From the NCBI GenBank assembly GCA_000733355.1, contig JNVV01000004.1:1272548-1336547 (forward strand): 64,000 nt of DNA. The letters are read 5' to 3'. The translations under genes were made by a program, and so were the position numbers. Every line of letters begins with the position of its first letter. Positions within the stretch are counted from its first letter, which is position 1. The notes beneath the pieces were generated by a model. It searched no databases. It saw nothing but the letters and a program-made list of their open reading frames with translations, and had not been told where the DNA came from. The stretch comes from Falciphora oryzae. Its lineage: Eukaryota > Ascomycota > Sordariomycetes > Magnaporthales > Magnaporthaceae. Below are positions 57,801 through 64,000 of the stretch, one piece after another.

Positions 57801-60800
57801 TCGATTGGGCTGCCTGATTTGTCCTCAGACTTCAGCTCCCGGCCACTTGGGTTGGCGCAATTCCGGCGCCTTCGTTTGAAAGGCACTGGAAAAATTCCTT
57901 CCACTGCACCCAAGCCTTGTCCCTCTCGGGGTTTTGCGAGGCGTTTTTTTTTTTTTTTTTTTTTTTTGCAAGTCAGCCTCTCGATTGCAAAGCCAAGGCT
58001 AACCTACTTTCCGCCCGGCCAATGGGGAGTGCCGGCAGGGCCAACAAGGTTTCTTCGGCAGTCGCCTCAGGCCCCCCCTGCCGCCTTGCCGGGTCCCTAA
58101 AAACAGGGGTTCGGTTCTCGAACGCCTCGCCAGGAATGTGGTGACACGTAGATGTGATTATCCGTCAGGCTAATCGACAATGGCAAGCCACAGAGCCCTT
58201 TCGGCTTTGAGCTCTCCCTCTGTTTGCCCTGGGCTGGGCTGCCTGCCCCCTGTTCCCCAAGCCCGATAGGCCAAACAAAGCTCCCGACGCGTTTGCCATT
58301 GGACGAACCGGCCAAGGTTGACGGGAACTCGAATGACTTTTCCTTGGCCCGGCTGATGCTCGTGTGCCGGCTGGCAACGCAGAAATTTTTCTGCTGATCA
58401 ACCACAGGCGGATGGCTTTGTGCGCGGTAAAGGGATGGTTTGGTTGAGGCGTGCCGGCCGGGAGCGCTAAGCCGCCCTTGTTGAGGCCGGGTTCTAGATC
58501 GCGTGGCACCGAGATCGCGGCCGGCAAGCCCAGTCTCAGCTCTGTGCGGCGTCTTGCAAGCCTCAGGCCGATGGCTGATGGCGTTGGGAAAGCCCGCCGA
58601 CGCGAGTATCGAAACGTCAGGCCGTCATCGCCTCGTACTGATCTCGAGACTCGCCACAAGGTCCGGCCGGTGGTGCAAAGGGAGAAAGGAAGCGAGAGGC
58701 CACAGGCAATCAATGCATGCCTCAGGTCTCATCAACCGCATCCTCGTCCAGGGCGGGTGTACTCGCACAAAACACACGACCCTTGCTAGCTCGGCGGTGC
58801 GCGAACTGCTCTCGGGTATCTCGACAAAGCCCGCGCGGCAGGCTTGCTTGTGGTTGAGCGCCAGCGCTTATTTGCCAGGAAATAACAAGGACGCAGCCAA
58901 CCAGTCCTGAATGCGACCCCTCAACGGCGCTGGGCGCCTGCTCAGCAAGATCACCAATGCCTGCCACCTCATTCCCTTCACATTGGCCACCCCCAGCCAA
59001 CCATGGTCCTGAAGGTGGCATTGAGAAAATTCTCGAGTATCACGCATATGATGGCAGATTAACGTCCAACCACTTGGCCGGCGCGTTGTAACACCGTCTA
59101 GCGGCCTCCACAGGCACCACCACACAATACACTGTGACAGCGGCCTAGCGAAACGCCGCCCCCTCCACTTGACACCTGCCGACCTCACGAGGGAGATCAG
59201 GAAACTCCACCATAGGGTGGCCAGATCCAGGCTACTGCAGGCGCGCAACTGCCGGAGGGGATGGGGTTGGAAGCCAGAAGCGTCCGGGGTGTGGAGCAGC
59301 AAAGTGGGCGAGCCCGACGGCTTCCGTCTTCCGCGAGCAGCAAAACACATGTGCCCATTTTCCCACATGTTCCCCGCTGCCGTGCCGCTCGCCCGTCCGA
59401 TGGCAATCCAGAGTGCCAGCCGCCGCAGTCCGACTCGGGAACACACGGGCTGGCTCATGGCACACTGGAGGACAGGCGGGTGCCATTCGTGAAAGAAACG
59501 GCCCCTTGGATGGAAACAGAAGGAGGGGAAAAAGGGACAGAAAAAAAAAATCAATAAATCGGAAGGAAGCATGCTCCCTTACCACTAGCCAGGCGGGTAA
59601 GCCCTGCGTTCGGGAGCCAGCAAAAGCCAAGCAAGCCGTCAGCCGGCCAGCCTTCTGGTCCAAGGCAAGACAGCGGGCAGTGGCGGCGGCGCCATGAACT
59701 GGCACAAAGGTTGCACCACTTGGGGGCGGGAGGATGGTGGAACGGGAACGGGCGGGAGTGCTTCTGGGTCGGATGGCTGCTGCTGCTGGGCCATCGAACC
59801 CCCCGGCGTCGATCCGTCCGAGACCGAGCGGCGGTAGCGAAGTGAAAAAAAAAAAAAAAACCAAGAGAAGCGGGAGGCGGCAGTAGAGGAGGGGGTGGCC
59901 GGGGGCAGTGGGCGAACGGATGACCGAAGTGGCCAGCGCCGGGCAGGAAAATCGAATGATTGACGCCAGATCAAAGTTTGGAGACGATATGCCGTGCGGG
60001 AGGGAGCGGGAACCGGCAAAACACAACCAGAAGGGCAAGGAAAAGTTTTATTCTCGAGGCCCCCATAATTTTTTTCCAATTGCCGTGCGCAGGGCCAAAT
60101 GAAAATGGCATGTTGTGTTGGGGGTCGAAGAACGAGAATCTGTCAAACCTGGGCGTCATTTTTTTTTTTCCCTGCAATTTTTTCCCAGTCTTGTGTTCTG
60201 CCCCTCTCTTTCCGTCCTTGGCAGCAACAAACGGGCGGGAGCGGACCCGCCCCAACCCAGGGACAATGGCCTCATCCTCGTGCGGTTTTGCGGGCTAAAC
60301 CTTGACGGGTATAGCTCTCCCGCAGGCGCAGAGTCGCAGTGTCAGCTCCCCCTCGGGAGATTGCCGGGACTAATTCAGGGCAAACATCTTCCCACCAGAA
60401 GCCCCATAGAAGCGCGTTAGCGGCTGTTAAGTCGGGCAAGCAGCGGGTGGAGCCTTGTGGGCACAGTGGGCACGGCTGAGTGATGTGTTCATTCGGTTTC
60501 AGCCTTCATGCGCTGCTGAGCTGTCCCTGTGGAGATGGAGGCCCTTGCTGTGCCTGGTTTTTTTTTTGTTGTCTTTTTTTTTTCTTTCTTCACTTGTTTC
60601 CCCTGGCCCGGAACCATCCAGCGCCTTCTGTGCTTTGCGGCCCGTATGTAATGCTGGGCCCCGTCAGGGGGAGAAAAAAAAAAAGTCTGAAATTTCCATT
60701 TTGGTCGCACCATATTCTGGGACGATGGGGTCGCGTATGACTGACTGACTTGCCTGGAGCAACGGACGACGCAGGCTCTGCGCCGTGCTCTGTTGTGATA

Positions 60801-63800
60801 CTCGGGTCTGATCCTCCTTTGACTTTCTCGAACAGACGGCATGGGAAAGGAAACAACAGGCCAGGCAGACGTGATGCAGGGACACCGAAACTCTGCTGCG
60901 GCTGCTGGGAGACGAGAAATTTTTTTTTTCCCCTTGCCCGGACGTGCCTGTCATCTGCCATGATCGACCGGTCAATATCAATCACCAAGGGGGGCCTCGG
61001 TATCCGACCTCCGGACCTATCGCATTCGTGTCGGCCAAGAATGATATGTGCATATTTGAGGTGCAGTTCTGAGAATCGAGAGCCTTGCATGTCTCCCTCC
61101 GCCGCTGACCTGCGTGCTGAATACGTAATGTCAAAGACAATAATCTACCGTGCCGCGTTCGGGCCAAGTAACAAGTGCACAAACGCAGCTGCATGTTTCT
61201 CGTCGCCTCGTTTTCTTATGCCCTGCTTCGGGCAGGCTGCTTGCTGACGGGCGGGCTGTGCTGCTTATCGTCCACCGAGGAGTAACTCTACTCAGTACCT
61301 CCAGCTTTTTGCGCAGGGAACAACCCATTCCCAGCCGGCCACAAGGCACCAAAGTAACAAGGCCAGTAAGGCAGCCAGGCAGGAAAAGAAGGATGCCATT
61401 TGCGACCGACCCCTGGCATCGCAGTCATCATTCGTCTGTAGGCGAAAGCAACTAACCGCCAAGGCCCTGCTGCGCCAGTCCCAGATCGGCATCAGACGAA
61501 GCAAGGTACCAGGCGCGGCGTGCAGCGGGCTTGCTTGCTTCACCTCACCTTTTTCAATTCTATTCCTTTTCTTGATTTCGGATTCGGCACTTTGCCGAGC
61601 TCGGCAGACGTCGTCATATCGACCCCGATGGACTCGAGACGCCGACAGGATCCTGCTCTGGGTCCTAGTGGGGATGCGGTTTTATTAGGGGCTATAGCAG
61701 AACGAGGTTCAAACATGTGCACAAACGGTGCTATTTGCTTGAAGAGTACCTAGGCAAAAAGCATATGACGGCCCAGGGACGTGAGAAATGCCATAGGAGG
61801 GGGAGGAGGAGCCTGGGCAAACTGGGCTAGGCCGGTTCCTGGATTATCCACTTGGCCTGCGGTGCAGGCATCACCGCGGACCGCTTTGAAACGGTCGTCT
61901 GGGAACCTCTGTCCAACGTCATCCAGCAGCACTGTTTTTGGCACTGACAGCATCGTGATTGTTTGTTTTCGCCCTCACCGAAAGCCACGGCGCGCGCGCG
62001 CACCGTCCCAAAGGCGGTGCTGGTGCTGACCTCGACCCTTGTCCACTTTTGTTTTTGTTTTTTTACCTTCTTCCTTCATTCCAGAGTCCCCGGTCCGGCT
62101 CGAACACGGCCCTCCGTTCCCGGGAACTTGCCTGACGTGACGCATACGGAGCTTGGCGCAAGCAGAAAAAAAAAAAGTAAAAAGTCGAAAATCAGCAGAA
62201 CAAAGACGAGAACACCGTCCCTTGCAGACAACGGTGCTCCCTGTCTTCTCCACAGGGAGAACGGGAAGCTTTGGGAGGAGATGGGAAACTGAACCTTGAG
62301 AGAGGTAAAGGGATGGGAAACCCCTTGTCCGCCCGGATATGGGCCCATTCTGTCGTCAATGATTTTCCATAATAGCCTTCTCGCGCTTCGGGGCCCTCCG
62401 TCTCCAGCTCCCCCGTACGTAATATGCACGTGACTCGACGCGGATAGATTGGGAGGTCTAGTGGAGAGCCGCTGAAACATGGACGGCTACCCAAAAAGGC
62501 AAGTTTACATAGTATTATCTCGACCAAGACAACCCGCAATCTACCGTACGTGTACCTTGGTAGCTTGGCTGGATCCTCAAGGCTTTTGTCAAACTCGGCC
62601 AGATCCCACAGCGTAGCACTCGCGGCGATCTGGAGGCGGACGCTTCTCGCCTCGGGGCCGTCCCTTGGTTCTTCTTCCCCATTCTCTCGCCACAACACCA
62701 CCACCTTCCTTCCCCCGTCAGTGATGAGCCACACAGGAGTAATTGGAAGTGCAAGAAACCAGCGAATAGGACGCCGAGGGCACAGCCTAGTGGCGGCCTT
62801 AGCATGAGTGGTCAAGCAGCACACTCGACTTGCCATGTACTGGTTTTCTCCACTGCTGCGCTCATCCACCCTCGGCCGTCTGTCCGTCCTGTTTTGTTTT
62901 TATGCAACAAGACGCAAGGGCAACATGCCATGGCCAAGTACTATCCGGCCCAGCATAATACGTTGCGTAGTTTTGGTACCCACTGTGCGATGTTCATAGG
63001 TTATGTCCAAGGCATGCGTTTGTGCCCGGGTACCCTGGATAGACGAGCCCAGCACCACAGGACCCCCGCACCCGCAGGCTCGGGCTATGCTGCCATTTGA
63101 AAAAGCAAGGAGAGGGATAGGAAGACGGATAGCAGAGGCGCCGTCGCCGGCACAAAAAAGGAGCCAGGCGAGAAAAACCCAACCTGGTCCCCAGCGAGAG
63201 CTTAGCGCGGGTAGCAAGTCTGTGCTGGACATCCCACGTCTCTCTCGGCCCATGGGGGTAATGCATTGGCTTCCTTCCCAATGGCGACAACCTAGCAGAT
63301 AATTATACTACGTATGCGGGAGCACCGAATAGGAAGCAAGAAACACAAACGCTAGACACCCCTGGCTGCGCTGTTTTTTTTTTTTTTTTTTTTCCCCTTG
63401 TCGTGCTTTGGCGCTACTGGGTGAAAAAAGTAACACCAACATGCCTACCTGGGCACATGAGGAGCCCAGTCCGGCAAGCAAAGTGCACGCTTGGGTTAGG
63501 CCCCAAGGGAAAAAAAATGCCAGCGCACTCCCGCCTGGCGCGCCGCCGCTCCTATCGTAGATGGGGATCCCCTAGCTAGCGAGTTTGGGGGAGGGAGAAT
63601 GGAAGGTTCCGGGGGCGAAGGGGATCTCCACCTTCGGGCACCTCGCCCAACTCCGTCCTTGTAGTTTTGTGCTACTAAGCAGGAAAAAAAACAAAAAAAA
63701 AACACAATGGTCTGTTGTGATTTGCTTGCCGGCGATCGCCTTTGTTGACCCCCAAAAACCCAAGGATGAACCTAGCGTAGCCCGAACCCGTGGCACAAAA

Positions 63801-64000
63801 TGGGAGGGCCGTTCTAGATCCGCGCAAACACGTTGCTTCAGGTAGAGAGAGAGATGGCGAGATTTGGGCGGGATGGTGGCCCAAGAGACATTGGGTTTTT
63901 TTTTCCTAGCCGAGGGAGAGGGAGGATGAAGCGGATGTCACTTGGCAAAGACGAATTGGAGGGAGGAGAGAGCAAAGAAAAAAACCGGCAAGATTTGTTT
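54861..64000. other. 9.1 kb region without a supported gene
   Basis: The region was read in six frames. The longer frames (55409-55888, 57417-58100, 58165-58713, 59232-60038 and 62192-62869) translate to Arg/Pro/Ser/Gly-rich text with no domain, no codon-use match to the flanking genes and no plausible intron joins. It holds many homopolymers: 26 A at 55927-55952, 24 T at 57944-57967, 20 T at 63374-63393 and several shorter ones. It may be a long upstream region of a gene beyond the window, a non-coding transcript, or decayed repeat DNA. I found no transposase, reverse transcriptase, tRNA or 5S rRNA by eye. Confidence 0.55.

Noticed and set aside
58165..60038. Minus-strand frames of about 180-270 codons in the gene desert
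   Set aside because: Low-complexity Arg/Pro/Ser text, no motif, no plausible splice joins.

Overview
This window is nuclear DNA from a filamentous ascomycete fungus, most likely a Sordariomycete. The evidence is short spliceosomal introns (about 50-380 bp, with GTAAGT/GTGAGT-type donors and CTAAC-like branch sites), GC-rich coding exons, monocistronic genes on both strands, AATAAA-type 3' signals, and fungus-specific proteins: a class IV chitin synthase, an Skt5/Chs4-type activator, MIC12 and cwf18. I saw no bacterial operon, CRISPR array, insertion sequence or convincing tRNA/rRNA gene. The species cannot be fixed from the sequence.

Layout. 0.7-3.5 kb: a WD40 protein (minus). 6.8-20.3 kb: a class IV chitin synthase (minus) and, head-to-head across about 7 kb of gene-free DNA, a Sel1-repeat Skt5/Chs4-type chitin synthase activator (plus) with a C-terminal prenylation box. 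22-23 kb: a broken GH18 chitinase. 23.6-29.1 kb: an accessory block with a secreted precursor made of 45-residue Kex2-type repeats, a cytochrome P450 and an IphP-type phosphatase whose intron carries a foldback element. 30-34.6 kb: three fungal genes of unknown function, one of them a 68-residue protein.

35.4-54.9 kb is a dense housekeeping block: MIC12 and mitochondrial bL17 (head-to-head), UTP25 and eIF3f (head-to-head), an R3H/SUZ RNA-binding protein and a zinc-knuckle/RS protein (head-to-head), the splicing factor cwf18 and a mitochondrial PPR protein (head-to-head), then delta-aminolevulinate dehydratase. The last 9.1 kb (54.9-64 kb) contains no gene I can support.

Themes. Three of the first genes concern chitin: synthase, its activator, and a dead hydrolase. 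The housekeeping block concerns mitochondria, ribosome assembly, translation and splicing. The most novel-looking content is the repeat-peptide precursor with its P450 neighbour, the chitin synthase/activator pairing, and a candidate AT-AG intron inside the zinc knuckle gene. Exon boundaries were placed by hand from splice consensus and reading-frame continuity; no transcript data were available.
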